64,000 nt of DNA from Tupaia tana (GCA_026018925.1 JAKSZU010000009.1:71592041-71656040), one strand, 5' to 3'; numbered from the stretch's first letter, positions 13,201 through 27,300 are shown. Numbers and translations are program-made. The notes: generated from the letters alone by a model not told the origin.

Positions 13201-14311
13201 AAAAATACAAATGAAAGATGTGGGTCACAGGACAGAGAAAAAAAAAGGAAAAAAAAATGTACCTGGCTGAAAGAGGGGTGCCTGGCCTGGGATCCCGGGG
13301 CTGGAACTACTGGGGGGCATTCCTCCCTCGAAGATCCTGGCCCAGGGGTCGAATGATGGGAGTGTGGTGTGGATGAACTGAGGGCATTCCTGGCTGAAAA
13401 AGGGGGGTGTGGCCTGGTGTCGTGGGGCTGGAACTACTGGGGCAGTCCTCCCTCGAAGATCCTGGCCCAGGGGTCGAAAGGTGGGAGTGTGGTGTGGATG
13501 AACTGAGGGCGTTCCTGGCTAAGGAGGGGGGTCTGGCCTGGGGTGCCGGGGCTGGAACTACTGGGGGGACGTCCTCCCTTGAAGATCCTGGCCCAGTGGT
13601 CGAAAGATGGGAGTGTGGTGTGGATGAACTGAGGGCGTTCCTGTGTGTTGATCAGAAGAGAGAAATTTACAAATGAAAGATGTGGGTAACAGGACAGAGA
13701 AAAAAAAAAGGAAAAAAAATGTACCTGGCTGAAAGAGGGGTGTCTAGCCTGGGATCCCGGGGCTGGAACTACTGGGGGGCACTCCTCCCTCGAAGATCCT
13801 AGCCCAGGTGTCGAAAGATGGGAGTGTGGTGTGGATGACCTGAGGGCGTTGCTGGCTGAAAAAGGGGGGTGTGGCCTGGGGTCGTGGGGCTGGAACTACT
13901 GGGGGGCAGTCCTCCCTCAAAGATCCTGGCCCAGGGTTTGAAAGATGGGAGTGTGGTGTGGATGAACTGAGGGCATTCCTGTGTGTTGATCAGAAGAGGG
14001 AAATTTACCAATGAGAGATGTGGGTAACAGGACAGAGAAAAAGAAAAAGGAAAAACAATGTACCTGGCTGAAAGAGGGGGGTCAGGCCTGGGGTCCCGGG
14101 GCTGGAACTACTGGGGGGCAGTCCTCCCTTGAAGATCCTGGCCCAGTGGTCTAAAGATGGGAGTGTGGTGTGGATGAATTGAGAGCGTTCCTGTGTGTTG
14201 ATCAGAAGAGAGAAATTTACAAATGAACGATGTGGGTAACAGGAAAGAGAAAAAAAAAAAGGAAAAAAAAATATACCTGACTGAAAGAGGGGGGTCTGGC
14301 CTGGGGGCCCC

Positions 14312-16479
14312 GGGGCTGGTACTCCTGGGGGGCAGTCCTCCCTCTAAGATCCTGGCCCAGGTGTCGAAAGATGGGAGTGTGGTGTGGATGAACAGAGGGC
14401 GTTCCGGGCTGAAAGAGGGGGGTCTAGCCTGGGGTCCTGTGACTGGAAATACTGGGGGGCAGTCCTCCCTCGAAGATCCTGGCCCAGGTGTCGAAAGATG
14501 GGAGTGTGGTCTGGATGAACTGAGGGCGTTCCTGGCTGAAAAAGGGGGGTGTGGCCTGGGGTCACGGGGCTGGAACTGCTGGGGGGCAGTCCTCCCTCGA
14601 AGATCCTGGCCCAGGGCTCGAAAGATGGGAGTGTGGTGTGGATGAACTGAGGGCGTTCCTGGCTGAAGGAGGGTGGTCTGGCCTGTGGTGATGGGGCTGG
14701 AACTACTGGGGGGCAGTCCTCCCTCGAAGATCCTGGCCCAGGGGTCGAAAGATGGGAGTGTGGTGTGGATGAACTGAGGGCATTCCTGGCTGAAACAGGG
14801 GGGTCTAGCCTGGGGGTCCTGGGGCTGGAAATACTGAGGGGAAGTCCTCCCTCGAAAATTCTGGCCCAGATGTCGAAAGATGTGAGTGTGGTGTGGATGA
14901 ACTGAGGGTGTTCCTTTGTGTTGATCAGAAGAGAGAAATTTACAAATAAAAGATGTGCGTAACAGGACAGAGAAAAAGAAAAAGGAAAAAAAATGTACCT
15001 GGCTCAAAGAGGGGTGTCTATCCTGGGGTGCTGGGGCTGGAACTATTGGGGGGCAGTCCACCCTCGAAGATCCTGGCCCAGGGGTCGAAATATGGGAGTG
15101 TGCTGTGGATGAACAGAGGGTGTTCCTGGCTGAAAGAGGGGGGTCTGTCCTGGTGTCCAGGGGCTGGAACTACTAGGGGGCGGTCCTCCCTCCAAGATCC
15201 TGGCCCAGGGGTCAAAAGATGGGAGTGTGTTTTTGGATGAACTGAGGGCGTTCCTGGCTGAAAGAGTGGGGTCTGGCCAGGGTTGCCGGGCCTGTAATTA
15301 CTGGGGGGCAGTCCTCCCATGAAGATCCTGGCCCAGGGTTTGAAAGATGGGAGTGTGGTGTGGATGAACTGAGGGCGCACCTGTGTGTTGATCAGAAGAG
15401 AGAAATTTACCAATAAGAGGTGTGGGTAACAGGACAGAGAGAAAGAAAAAGGAAAAAAAATGTACCTGGCTGAAAGAGGGGAGTCTGGCCTGGGGTCCCG
15501 GGGCTGGTACTACTGGGGGGGCAGTCCTCCCTTGAAGATCGTGGTCCAGTTGTCGAAAGATGGGAGTGTGCTGTGGATAAACTGAAGGCGTTCCTGTGTG
15601 TTGATCAGAAGAGAGAAATTTACAAATGAACGATGTGTGTAACAGGAAGGAGAAAAAAAAAAGGAAAAAAAAAATGTACCTGACTGAAAGAGGGGGGTCT
15701 GGCCTGGGGTCCCGGGGCTGGAACTACTGGGGAGCAGTCCTCCCTTGAAGATCCTGGCCCAGTGGTCGAAATATGGGAGTGTGGTGTGGATGAACTGAGG
15801 GCATTCCTGTGTGTTGATCAGAAGAGAGAAATTTACAAATGAACGATGTGGGAAACAGGAGAGAGAAAAAAGAAAAGGAAATAAAAATATACCATGGTGA
15901 AAGAGGGGGTTTGGCCTGGGGTCCTGGGGCTGGAACTACTGGGGGTCCGTCCTCCCTCGAAGATCCTGTCCCAGGGGTCGAAAGATGGGAGTGTGGTGTG
16001 GATGAACTGAGGGCGTTCCTGGCTGAAAGAGGGAGGTCTGCCCAGGGGTCCCAGGGCTGGAACTACTGGGGGGAAGTCCTCCCTCGAAGATCCTGGCCCA
16101 GGGGTCGAAAGATGTGAGTGTGGTGTGGATGAAGTGAGGGCGTTCCTGTGTGTTGATCAGAAGAGAGAAATTTACCAATAAGAGGTGTGGTAACAGGAAA
16201 GAGAAAAAGAAAAAGGAAAAAAAATGTACCTGGCTGAAAGAGGGGGGTCAGGCCTGGGGTCCCTGGGCTGAAACTACTGGGGGGCAGTCCTCCCTTGAAG
16301 ATCGTGGTCCAGTGGTCGAAAGATGGGAGTGTGGTGTGGATGAACTGAAGGCGTTCCTGTGTGTTGATCAGAAGAGAGAAATTTACAAATGAACGATGTG
16401 GGTAAGAGGAAAGAGAAAAAAAAAAAAAGGAAAAAAAATATACCTGACTGAAAGAGGGGGGTCTGGCCTGGGGGCCCCG
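14312..16479. repeat. 2.16-kb nested repeat, copy 3
   Basis: This is the counterpart of copy 1 within the second 8-kb block, with marker GTTCCGGGCTGAAAG at 14,400. Offset to copy 1 is about 8,087 bp and to copy 4 about 2,167 bp. Small single-base indels distinguish it, for example an extra T in GTGTTTTTGGATG near 15,230. Confidence 0.83.
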
Positions 16480-18345
16480 GGGGCTGGTACTCCTGGGGGG
16501 CAGTCCTCCCTCTAAGATCCTGGCCCAGGTGTCGAAAGATGGGAGTGTGGTGTGGATGAACTGAGGGCGTTCCGGGCTGAAAGAGGGGGGTCTAGCCTGG
16601 GGTCCTGTGACTGGAAATACTGGGGGGCAGTCCTCCCTCGAAGATCCTGGCCCAGGTGTCGAAAGATGGGAGTGTGGTCTGGATGAACTGAGGGCGTTCC
16701 TGCCTGAAAAAGGGGGGTGTGGCCTGGGGTCACGGGGCTGGAACTACTGGGGGGCAGTCCTCCCTCGAAGATCCTGGCCCAGGGGTCGAAAGATGGGAGT
16801 GTGGTGTGGATGAACTGAGGGCGTTCCTGGCTGAAGGAGGGTGGTCTGGCCTGTGGTGATGGGGCTGGAACTACTGGGGGGCAGTCCTCCCTCGAAGATC
16901 CTGGCCCAGGGGTCGAAAGATGGGAGTGTGGTGTGGATGAACTGAGGGCATTCCTGGCTGAAACAGGGGGGTCTAGCCTGGGGTCCTGGGGCTGGAAATA
17001 CTGAGGGGAAGTCCTCCCTCGAAAATTCTGGCCCAGATGTCGAAAGATGTGAGTGTGGTGTGGATGAACTGAGGGTGTTCCTTTGTGTTGATCAGAAGAG
17101 AGAAATTTACAAATAAAAGATGTGCGTAACAGGACAGAGAAAAAGAAAAAGGAAAAAAAATGTACCTGGCTCAAAGAGGGGTGTCTGTCCTGGGGTGCTG
17201 GGGCTGGAACTATTGGGGGGCAGTCCTCCCTCGAAGATCCTGGCCCAGGGGTCGAAATATGGGAGTGTGCTGTGGATGAACAGAGGGTGTTCCTGGCTGA
17301 AAGAGGGGGGTCTGTCCTGGTGTCCAGGGGCTGGAACTACTGGGGGGCGGTCCTCCCTCCAAGATCCTGGCCCAGGGGGTCAAAAGATGGGAGTGTGTTT
17401 TGGATGAACTGAGGGCGTTCCTGGCTGAAAGAGTGGGGTCTGGCCAGGGTTGCCGGGCCTGTAATTACTGGGGGGCAGTCCTCCCATGAAGATCCTGGCC
17501 CAGGGTTTGAAAGATGGGAGTGTGGTGTGGATGAACTGAGGGCGCACCTGTGTGTTGATCAGAAGAGAGAAATTTACCAATAAGAGGTGTGGGTAACAGG
17601 ACAGAGAAAAAGAAAAAGGAAAAAAAATGTACCTGGCTGAAAGAGGGGGGTCTGGCCTGGGGTCCCAGGGCTGGGTACTACTGGGGGGCAGTCCTCCCTT
17701 GAAGATCGTGGTCCAGTGGTCGAAAGATGGGAGTGTGCTGTGGATGAACTGAAGGCGTTCCTGTGTGTTGATCAGAAGAGAGAAATTTACAAATGAACGA
17801 TGTGGGTAACAGGAAAGAGAAAAAAAAAAGGAAAAAAAAAATGTACCTGACTGAAAGAGGGTGGTCTGGCCTGGGGTCCCGGGGCTGGAATTACTGGGGA
17901 GCAGTCCTCCCTTGAAGATCCTGGCCCAGTGGTCGAAATATGGGAGTGTGGTGTGGATGAACTGAGGGCATTCCTGTGTGTTGATCAGAAGAGAGAAATT
18001 TACAGATGAACGATGTGGGTAACAGGAGAGAGAAAAAAGAAAAGGAAATAAAATATACCATGGTGAAAGAGGGGGTTTGGCCTGGGGTCCTGGGGCTGGA
18101 ACTACTGGGGGTCCGTCCTCCCCTCGAAGATCCTGTCCCAGGGGTCGAAAGATGGGAGTGTGGTGTGGATGAACTGAGGGCGTTCCTGGCTGAAAGAGGG
18201 AGGTCTGCCCAGGGGTCCCAGGGCTGGAACTACTGGAGGGAAGTCCTCCCTCGAAGATCCTGGCCCAGGGGTCGAAAGATGTGAGTGTGGTGTGGATGAA
18301 GTGAGGGCGTTCCTGTGTGTTGATCAGAAGAGAGAAAATTTACAA
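16480..18345. repeat. 2.16-kb nested repeat, copy 4
   Basis: This is the counterpart of copy 2 within the second 8-kb block, with marker GTTCCGGGCTGAAAG at about 16,569. It diverges from copy 3 at the ACAAATGAATGATG linker near 18,345, exactly as copy 2 diverges from copy 1. The 2.16-kb duplication therefore happened before the 8-kb duplication. Confidence 0.82.
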
Positions 18346-21300
18346 ATGAATGATGTGGGTAACAGGAAAGAGAAAAAAAAAAAAGGAAAAAAAATGTACC
18401 AGACTGAAAGAGGTAGGTCTGGCCTGGGGTCCCCGGGCTGGAACTACTGGGGGGCAGTCCTCCCTTGAAGATCCTGGCCCAGTGGTCGAAAGATGGGAGT
18501 GTGGTGTGGATAAACTGAGGGCGTTCCTGTGTGTTGATCAGAAGAGAGAAATTTACAAATGAACGATGTGGGTATCAGGAAAGAGAAAAAAAAAAGGAAA
18601 AAAATGTACCTGACTGAAAGAGGGGGGTCTGGCCTGGGGTCCCAGGGCTGGAACTACTGGGGGGCAGTCCTCCCTTGAAGATCCTGACCCAGTGGTCGAA
18701 AGATGGGAGTATGGTGGGGATGAACTGAGGGTGTTCCTGTGTGTTGATCAGAAGAGAGAATTTTACAAATGAACGATGTGGGTAACAGGAAAGAGAAAAA
18801 AAAAGGAAAAAAAATGTACCTGACTGAAAGAGGGGGGTCTGGCCGGGGGCCCCGGGGCTGGTACTACTGGGGGGCAGGCCTCCCTCTAAGATCCTGGCCC
18901 AGGGGTCGAAAGATTGAAGTTTGGTGTGGATGAACTGAGGGTCTTCCTGGCTGAAAGAGGGGGCTCTGGTCTGGAGTCCCATGCCTGGAACTACTGGGGG
19001 GCAGTCCTCCCTCGAAGATCCTGGCCCAGGGGTGGAATAATGGGAGTGTGATGTGGATGAACTGAGGGCATTCCTGTGTGTTGATCAGAAGAGAGAAATT
19101 TACGAATGAACGATGTGGGTAACAGGAGAGAGAAAAAAGAAAAGGAAAAAAAATGTACTATGGTGAAAGAGGGGGGTTTGGCCTGGGGTCCTGGGGCTGG
19201 AACTACTGGGGGGCCTTCCTCCCTCGAAGATCCTGTCCCAGGGGTCGAAAGATGGGAGTGTGGTGTGGATGAACTGAGGGCGTTCCTGGCTTCAAGAGGG
19301 AGGTCTGGCCAGGGGTCCCAGGGCTGTAACTACTGGAGGGCAGTCCTCCCTCGAAGATCCTGGCCCAGGGGCCGAAAGATGGGAGTGTGGTGTGGATGAA
19401 CTGAGGGCGTTCCTGGCTGAAAGAGGGGGGGTCTGGCCTAGGGTCCCGGGATGGAACAACTGGGGGTAGTCCTCCCTTGAAGATCCTGGCCCAGGGGTCG
19501 AAAGATGGGAGTGTGGTGTGGATGAACTGAGGCCGTTCCGGTCTGAAAGAGGGGGGTCTGGCCTGGGGCCCCGGGGTTGGAACTACTGGGGGGCAGTCCT
19601 CCCACGAAGATCCTGGCCCAGGGGGTCGAAAGATGTGAGTGTGGTGTGGATGAAGTGAGGGCATTCCTGTGTGTTGATCAGAAGAGAGAAATTTACAAAT
19701 GAAAGATGTGGGTCACAGGACAGAGAAAAAAAAAGGAAAAAAAATGTACCTGGACGAAAGAGGGGTGTCTGTCCTGGGATCCCGGGGCTGGAACTACTGG
19801 GGGGCATTCCTCCCTTGAAGATTCTGGCCCAGGGGTTGAATGATGGGAGTGTGCTGTGGATGAACTGAGGGCATTCCTGGCTGAAAGAGGGGGGTTTGGC
19901 CTGGGGTCCCGAGGCTGGAACTACTGGGGGGCACTCCTCCCTCGAAGATCCTAGCCCAGGTGTCGAAAGATGGGAGTGTGGTGTGGATGAACTGAGGGCG
20001 TTCCTGTCTGAAAGAGGGGGGACTAGCCTGGGGTCCCGGGGATGGAACAACTGGGGGGAAGTCCTCCCTTGAAGATCCTGGCCCAGTGGTCGAAAAATGG
20101 GAGTGTGGTGTGGATGAACTGACGCCGTTCCTGTGTGTTGATCAGAAGAGAGAAATTTACAAATGAAAGATGTGGGTAACAGGACAGAGAAAAAAAAAAG
20201 TAAAAAAAATGTACCAGGCTGAAAGAGGGGGGGTCTGGCCTGGGATCCTGGGGCTGGAACTACTGGGGGGCAGTCTTCCCTCGAAGATCCTGGCCCAGGT
20301 GTCGAAAGATGGGAGTGCGGTGTGGATAAACTGAGGGCGTTCCTGGCGGAAAAAGGGTGATGTGGCCTGGGGTCACGGGGCTGGAACTACTGGGGGGCAG
20401 TCCTCCCAGGAAGATCCTGGCCCAGGGGTCGAAAGATGCGAGTGTGGTGTGGATGAACTGAGGGCGTTCCTGGCTGAAGGAGGGGGGTCTGGCCTGGGGT
20501 CCCGGGGCTGGAACTACTGGGGGGCAATCCTCCCTCGAAAAACCTGGCCCAGGGGTCGAAAGATGGGAGTGTGGTGTGGATGAACTGAGGGCGTATCTGT
20601 GTGTTGATCAGAGAGAGAAATTTACCAATAAGAGGTGTGGGTAACAGGACAGAGAAAAAGAAAAAGGAAAAAAAATGTACCTGGCTGAAAGAGGGGGGTC
20701 TGGCCTGGGGTCCCGGGGCTGGAACTACTGGTGGGCAGTCCTCCCTTGAAGATCATGGTCTAGTGGTCGAAAGATGGGAGTGTGGTGTGGATGAACTGAA
20801 GGCGTTCCTGTGTGTTGATCAGAAGAGAGAAATTTACAAATGAACGATGTGGGTAACAGGAAACATAAAAAAAAAAAGGAAAAAAAATGTACCTGACTGA
20901 AAGTGGGAGGTCTGGCCTGGGGTCCCGGGGCTGGAACTACTGGGGGGCAGTCCTCCCTTGAAGATCCTGGCCCAGTGGTCGAAAGATGGGAGTGTGGTGT
21001 GGATAAACTGAGGGCGTTCCTGTGTGTTGATCAGAAGAGAGAAATTTACAAATGAACGATGTGGGTAACAGGAAAGAGAAAAATAAAGGAAAAATAATGT
21101 ACCTGGCAGAAAGAGGGGGGTCTGGCCTGGGGTACCGGGGCTGGAACTACTGGGGGGCAGTCCTCCCTTGAAGATCCTGGCCCAGTGGTCGAAAGATGGG
21201 AGTGTGGTGGCGATGAACTGAGGGCGTTCCTGGCTGAAAGAGGGGGGTCTAGCCTGGGGTCCTGGGGCTGGAAATACTGGGGGGCAGTCCTCCCTCGAAG

Positions 21301-24300
21301 TTTCTGGCCCAGGTGTCGAAGGATGGGAGTGTGGTGTGGATGAACTGAGGGTGTTCCTTTGTGTTGATCAGAAGAGAGAAATTTAGAAATAAAAGATGTG
21401 CGTAACAGGATAGAGAAAAAAAAAGGAAAAAAATGTACCTGGCTGAAAGAGGGGGTCTGGCCGGGGGTCCCGGGGCTGGAACTACTGGGGGGCAGTCCTC
21501 CCTCGAAGATCCTGGCCCCAGGGACGAAAGCTGGGAGTGTGGTGTGGAAGAACTGAGGGCGACCCTGGCTGAAAGAGGGGGGTCTGGATTGGGATCCCGG
21601 AGCTGGAAATACTGGGGGGCAGTCCTCCGTCGAAGATCCTGGCCCAGGCGTCGAAAGATGGGAGTGTGGTGTGGATGAACTGAGGGCGTTCCTGGCTGAA
21701 AGAGTGGGGTCTGGCCTGGGGGTACGGGGCTGGATCTACTGGGGGGCAGTCCTCCCTCGAAGATCCTGGCCCAGGGGTCGAAAGATAGGAGTGTGGTGTG
21801 GATGAACTGAGGCCGTTCCTGTGTGTTGATCAGAAGAGGGAAATTTACAAATGAAAGATGTGGGTATCAGGACAGAGAAAAAAAAAAGGAAATAAAAATG
21901 TACATGGCTGAAAGAGGGGGATCTGGCCTGGGATCCCAGGGCTGGAACTACAGGGGGGCCGTCCTCCCTCGAAGATCCTGGCCCAGGGGTCGAAAGATGG
22001 GAGTGTCGTGTGGATGAACTGAGGGCGTCCTGGCTGAAAGAGGGGGGTCTCCCCTGGGGTCCCGGGACTGGAACTACTTGGGGGCAGTCCTCCCTTGAAG
22101 ATCCTCGCCCAGGGGTCGAAAGATGGGAGTGTGGTGTGGATGAACTGAGGGCGTTCCTGGCTGAAAGAGGGGGGTCTAGCCTGAGGTCCTGGGGCTGGAA
22201 ATACTGGGGGGCAGTCCTCCCTTCAAGATCCTGGCCTAGTTGTCGAAATCTGGGAGTGTGGTGTGGATGAACTGAGGGTGTTCCTGGCTGAAAGAGGGGG
22301 GTCTGGCCTGGGGTCCAGGGGCTGGAACTACTGGGGTCAGTCCTCCTTCGAAGATCCTGGCCTAGGTGTCGAAAGATGGGAGTGTGGTGTGGATGAACTG
22401 AGGGCTTTGATGGCTGAAAGGGGGGTGTGGCCTGGTGTCGCGGGGCTGGAACTACTGGGGGGCAGTCCTCCCTCGAAGATCCTGGCCCAGGGGTCGAAAG
22501 ATGGGAGTGTGGTGTGGATGAACTGAGGTCGTTCCTGTAAGAAAGAGGGGTGTCTAGCCTGGGGTCCCGGGAATGGAACTACTGGGGGGAAGTCCTCCCT
22601 TGAATCCTGGCCCAGTGGTCGAAAGATGGGCGTGTGGTGTGGATGAAATGAGGCCGTTCCTGTGTGTTGATCAGAAGAGAGAAATTTACAAATGAAAGAT
22701 GTGGGTAACAGGACAGAGAAAAAAAAAAAAGGAAAAAAAAATGTACCTGGCTGAAAGAGGGGGATCTGGCCTGGGATCCCGGGGCTGGAACTACTGGGGG
22801 GCAGTCCTCCATCGAAGATCCTGGCCCAGAGGTCGAAAGATGGGAGTGTGGTGTGGCTGAACTGAGGGAGTACCTGGCTGAAAGAGGGGGGTCTAGCCTG
22901 GGATCCTGGGGCTAGAAATACTGGGGGGCTGTCCTCCATCAAAGATCCTGGCCCAGGTTTCGAAAGATGGGAGTGTGGTGTGGATGAATTGAGGGCGTTC
23001 CTGGCTGAAAAAGGGGGGTCTGGCCTGGGGTCACGGGGCTGGAACTTCTGGGGGGCATTCCTCCCTCGAAGATCCTGGCCCAGGGGTCGAAAGATGGGAG
23101 TGGGGTGTGGATGAACTGAGGGCGTTCCTCGCTGAAGGAGGGGGGTCTGGCCTGGGGTGCCGGGGCTGGAACTACTGGAGGGCAGTCCTCCCTCGAAGAT
23201 CCTCGCCCAGGGGTCGAAAGATGGGAGTGTGGTGTGGATGAACTTAGGGCGTTCCTGGCTGAAAGAGTGGGGTCTGGCCTGGGGTGCCGGGCCTGGAACT
23301 ACTGGTGGGCAGTCCTCCCTCGAAGATCCTGGCCCAGGTGTTGAAAGATGGGAGTGTGGTGTGGATGAACTGAGGGCGTTCCTGTTTGTTGATCAGAAGA
23401 GAGAAATTTACCAATGAAAGATGTGGGTAACAGGACAGAGAAAAAAACAAAAAGGAAAAAAAAATGTACCTGGCTGACAGAGGGGGGTCTGGCCTGGGGT
23501 CCCGGGGCTAGAACTACTGGGGGGCAGTCCTCCCTTGAAGATCCTGGCCCAGTGGTCGAAAAATGGGAGTGTGGTGGGGATGAACTGAGGGCTTTCCTGT
23601 GTGTTGATCAGAAGATAGAAATTTACAAATCAACGATGTGGGTAACAGGAAAGCGAAAAAAAAAAGGAAAAAAAATGTACCTGACTCAAAGAGGGGGGTT
23701 TGACCAGGGGCCCCGGGGCTGGTACTACTGGGGGGCAGTCCTCCCTCTAAGATCCTGGCCCAGGGGTCGAAAGATTGAAGTTTGGTGTGGATGAACTGAG
23801 GGCGATCCTGGCTGAAAGAGGGGGGTCTTGCCTGGAGTCCAGTGTCTGGAACTACTGGGGGGCAGTCCTCCCTCGAAGATCCTGGCCCAGGGGTGGAATA
23901 ATGGGAGTGTGATGTGGATGAACTGAGGGCATTCCTGTGTGTTGATCAGAAGAGAGAAATTTACAAATGAACGATGTGGGTAACAGGACAGAGAAAAAAG
24001 AAAAGGAAAAAAAATGTACCATGGTGAAAGAGGGGGGTTTGGCCTGGGGTCCTGGGGCTGGAACTACTGGGGGGCCGTCCTCCCTCGAAGATCCTGTCCC
24101 AGTGGTCGAAAGATGGGAGTGTGGTGTGGATGAACTGAGGGCATTCCTGGCTGAAAGAGGGGGGTCTGGCCTGGGGTCCCGGGGCTGTAACTACTGGAGG
24201 GCAGTCCTCCCTCGAAGATCCTGGCCCAGGGGCCGAAAGATGGGAGTGTTGTGTGGATGAACTGAGGGCGTTCCTGGCTGAAAGAGGGTTTCTGGCCTGG

Positions 24301-27300
24301 GGTCCCGGGGATGGAACAACTGGGGTTAGTCCTCCCTCGAAGATCCTGGCCCACGGGTCGAAAGATGGGAGTGTGGTGTGGATGAAGTGAGGGCGTTCCT
24401 GTGTGTTGATCAGAAGAGAGAATTTTACAAATGAAAGATGTGGGTACCAGGACAGAGAAAGAAAAAAGGAAAAAAATGTCCTGGCAGAAACAGGGGGGTC
24501 TGGCCTGGGGTCTCGGGGCTGGATCTACTGGGGGGCAGTCCTCCCTCGAAGATCCTGGCCCAGGGGACGAATGATGGGAGTGTGGTGTGGATGAACTGAG
24601 GGCGTTCCGGGCTGAAAGAGGGGGTCTGGCCTGGGGTCCCGGGGCTGGAACTACTGGAGGGCAGTCCTCCTTCGAACATCCTGGCCAGGGGTCGAAAAAT
24701 GGTAGTGTGGTGTGCATGAACTGAGGGCATTCCTGGCTGAAAGAGGGGGGTCTGACCTGTGGTCCCGGGTCTGGAACTACTGTGGGGCAGTCCTCCCTCG
24801 AAGATCCTGGCCCAGGGGTCAAAAGATGGGAGTGTGGTGTGGATGAACTGAGGGCGTTTTTGCCTCAAAGAGGGGGTCTGGCCTGTGGTCCCGGTGCTGG
24901 AACTACTGGGGGGTAGTCCTTCCTCAAAGACCCTGGCCCAGTGTTCGAAAGATGGGAGTGTGGTGTGGATGAACTGAGGGCATTCCTGGCTGAAAGAGGG
25001 AGGTCTGTCCTGGGGTGCCGGTGCTGGAACTCCTGGGGGGCAGTCCTCCCTCGAAGATCCTGGCCCAGGGGTCAAATGTGGGAGTGTGGTGTGGATGAAC
25101 TGTGGGCGTTCCTGTGTGTTTATCAGAAGAGAGAATTTTGCAAAAGAAAGATGTGGGTAACAGGACAGAGGGAAAAAAAAAGGAAAAAAAAATGTACATG
25201 GCTGAAAGAGGGGGGACTGGCCTGTGTACCCGGGGCTGGAACTATTAGGGGGCAGTCCTCCCTCAAAGATCTTGGCCCAGGGGTCGAATAATGGGAGTGT
25301 GATGTGGATGAACTGAGGGCATTCCTGTGTGTTGATCAGAAGAGAGAAATTTACAAATGAAAGATGTGGGTAACAGGAAAGAGAAAAAAGAAAAGGAAAA
25401 AAAAATGTACCATGCTGAAAGAGGGGGGTCTGGCCTGGGGTCCTGGTGCTGGAACTACTGGGGAGCAGTCCTCCCTCGAATATCCTGGCCCAGGGGTCAA
25501 AAGATGGGAGTGTGGTGTGGATGAAGTGAGGGCGTTCCTGTGTGTTGATAAGAAGAGTGAAATTTACAAATGAAAAATGGGGTAAGAGGACAGAGAAAAT
25601 GAAAAAAGGAAAAAAAATGTACCTGGCTGAAAGAGGGGTGTCTGGCCTGGGGTCCCAGGGCTGTAAAGACTGGGGGGCAGTCCTCCCTCGAAGATCATTT
25701 CCCAGGGGTTGAACGATGGGAGTGTGGTGTGAATGAACTGAGGGCATTCCTGGCTGAAAGAGGGTGGTCTGGCCTGGGGTCCTGGGGCAGGAATTATTGG
25801 GGGGCAGTCCTCCCTCGAAGGTCCTGGCCCAGGGGTCGAAAGATGGGAGTATGGTGTGGATGAACTGAGGGTGTTCCTGGCTGAAAGAGGGGGGTCTGGC
25901 CTGGGGTCCCGGGGCTGGAACTACTGGGGGGCAGTCCTCCCTCGAAGATCCTGGCCTAGGTGTCGAAAGATGGGAGTGTGGTGTGGATGAACTGAGGGCG
26001 TTGCTGGCTGAAAAACGGGGGTCTGACTGGGGTCCTGGGGCTGGATCTACTGGCGGGCAGTCCTCCCTCGAAGATTCTGGCACAGGACGAAAGATGGGAA
26101 TGAGTTGTGGATGAACTGAGGGCGTTCCTGTGTGTTGATCAGAAGAGAGAAATTTACAAATGAACGTTGTGGGTAACAGGACAGAGAAAAAAAAAAAGGA
26201 AAAAAATGTAACTAGCTTAAAGAGGTGGGTCTGGCCTGGGGCCCGGGGACTGGAACTACTGGGGGGCAGTCCTCCCTCGAAGATCCTGGCCCAGGGGTCA
26301 AAAGATGGGAGTGTGGTGTGGATGAACATAAGGTGTTCCTGGCTGAAAGAGGGGGGTCTGGCCTGGGGTCCCGGGCTGGAACTACTGGGGGGCAGGCCTC
26401 CCTCGAAGATCCTGGCCCATGGGTCGAAAGATGGGATTGTGATATGGATGAACTGAGGGCGTTCCTGGCTGTAAGAGCGGGGTCTGGCCTGGGGTCCCAT
26501 GGCTGGAACTACTAGGGGTAGTCCTCCCTCGAAGATCGTGGTCCAGAGGTCGAAAGATGGAAGTGTGGTGTGGATGAACTGAGGGCGTTCCTGTGTGTTG
26601 ATCAGAACAGAGAAATTTACAAATGAACGTTGTGGGTAACAGGACAGAGAAATAAAAAAAGAAAAAAAATGTACCTGGCTGAGAGAGGGGAGTCTGACCT
26701 CGGGGCCCGGGGCTGGAACTACTGGGGGGAAGTCCTCCCTTGAAGATCCTGGCCCAGGGGTCGAAAGATGGGAGTGTGGTGTGGATGAACTGAGGGCGTT
26801 CCTGTGTGTTGATCAGAAGAGAGAAATTTACAAATGAAAGATGTGGGTAACAGGACAGAGAAAAAAGAAAAGGAAAAAAAATGTACCATGCTGAAAGAGG
26901 GGGGTCTGGCCTGGGTTCCTCGGGCTGGAACTACTGAGGAGCAGTCCTCTCTCAAATATCCTGGCCCAGGGATCGAAATATGGGAGTGTGGTGTGGATGA
27001 ACTGAGGGCATTCCTGGCTGAAAGAGGGGAGTCTGGGCTGCGGTCCCAGAGCTTTAACTACTGGGGGGCAGTCCTCCCTCGAAGATCCTTGCCCAGGTGT
27101 CGAAAGATGGGAGTGTGCTCTGGATGAACTGAGGGCGTACCTGGGTGAAAGGGGGGGGTCTGGACTGGGGTCCTGGGACTGGAACTACTGGGGGGCATTC
27201 CTCCATCGAAGATCCTTGCCCAGGTGTCGAAAAATGCGTGTTGTGGATGAACTGAGGGCGTTCCTGGCTGAAAGAGGGGGTTCTGGCCTGGCTTCCCGGG

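Larger units (their letters stand above)
11422..19520. repeat. 8.1-kb higher-order repeat, copy 2
   Basis: This is the tandem second copy of the preceding block. The offset from copy 1 is about 8,300 bp until about position 14,200 and about 8,090 bp afterwards, because one ~208-bp unit is missing. Near-identity over more than 8 kb, including private variants such as the run of eight or more G near 3,906 and 12,215, indicates a recent duplication, most simply by unequal crossover. It ends near 19,520, where the following unit (GAGGCCGTTCCGGTCTG) no longer matches the start of the block. Confidence 0.87.
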
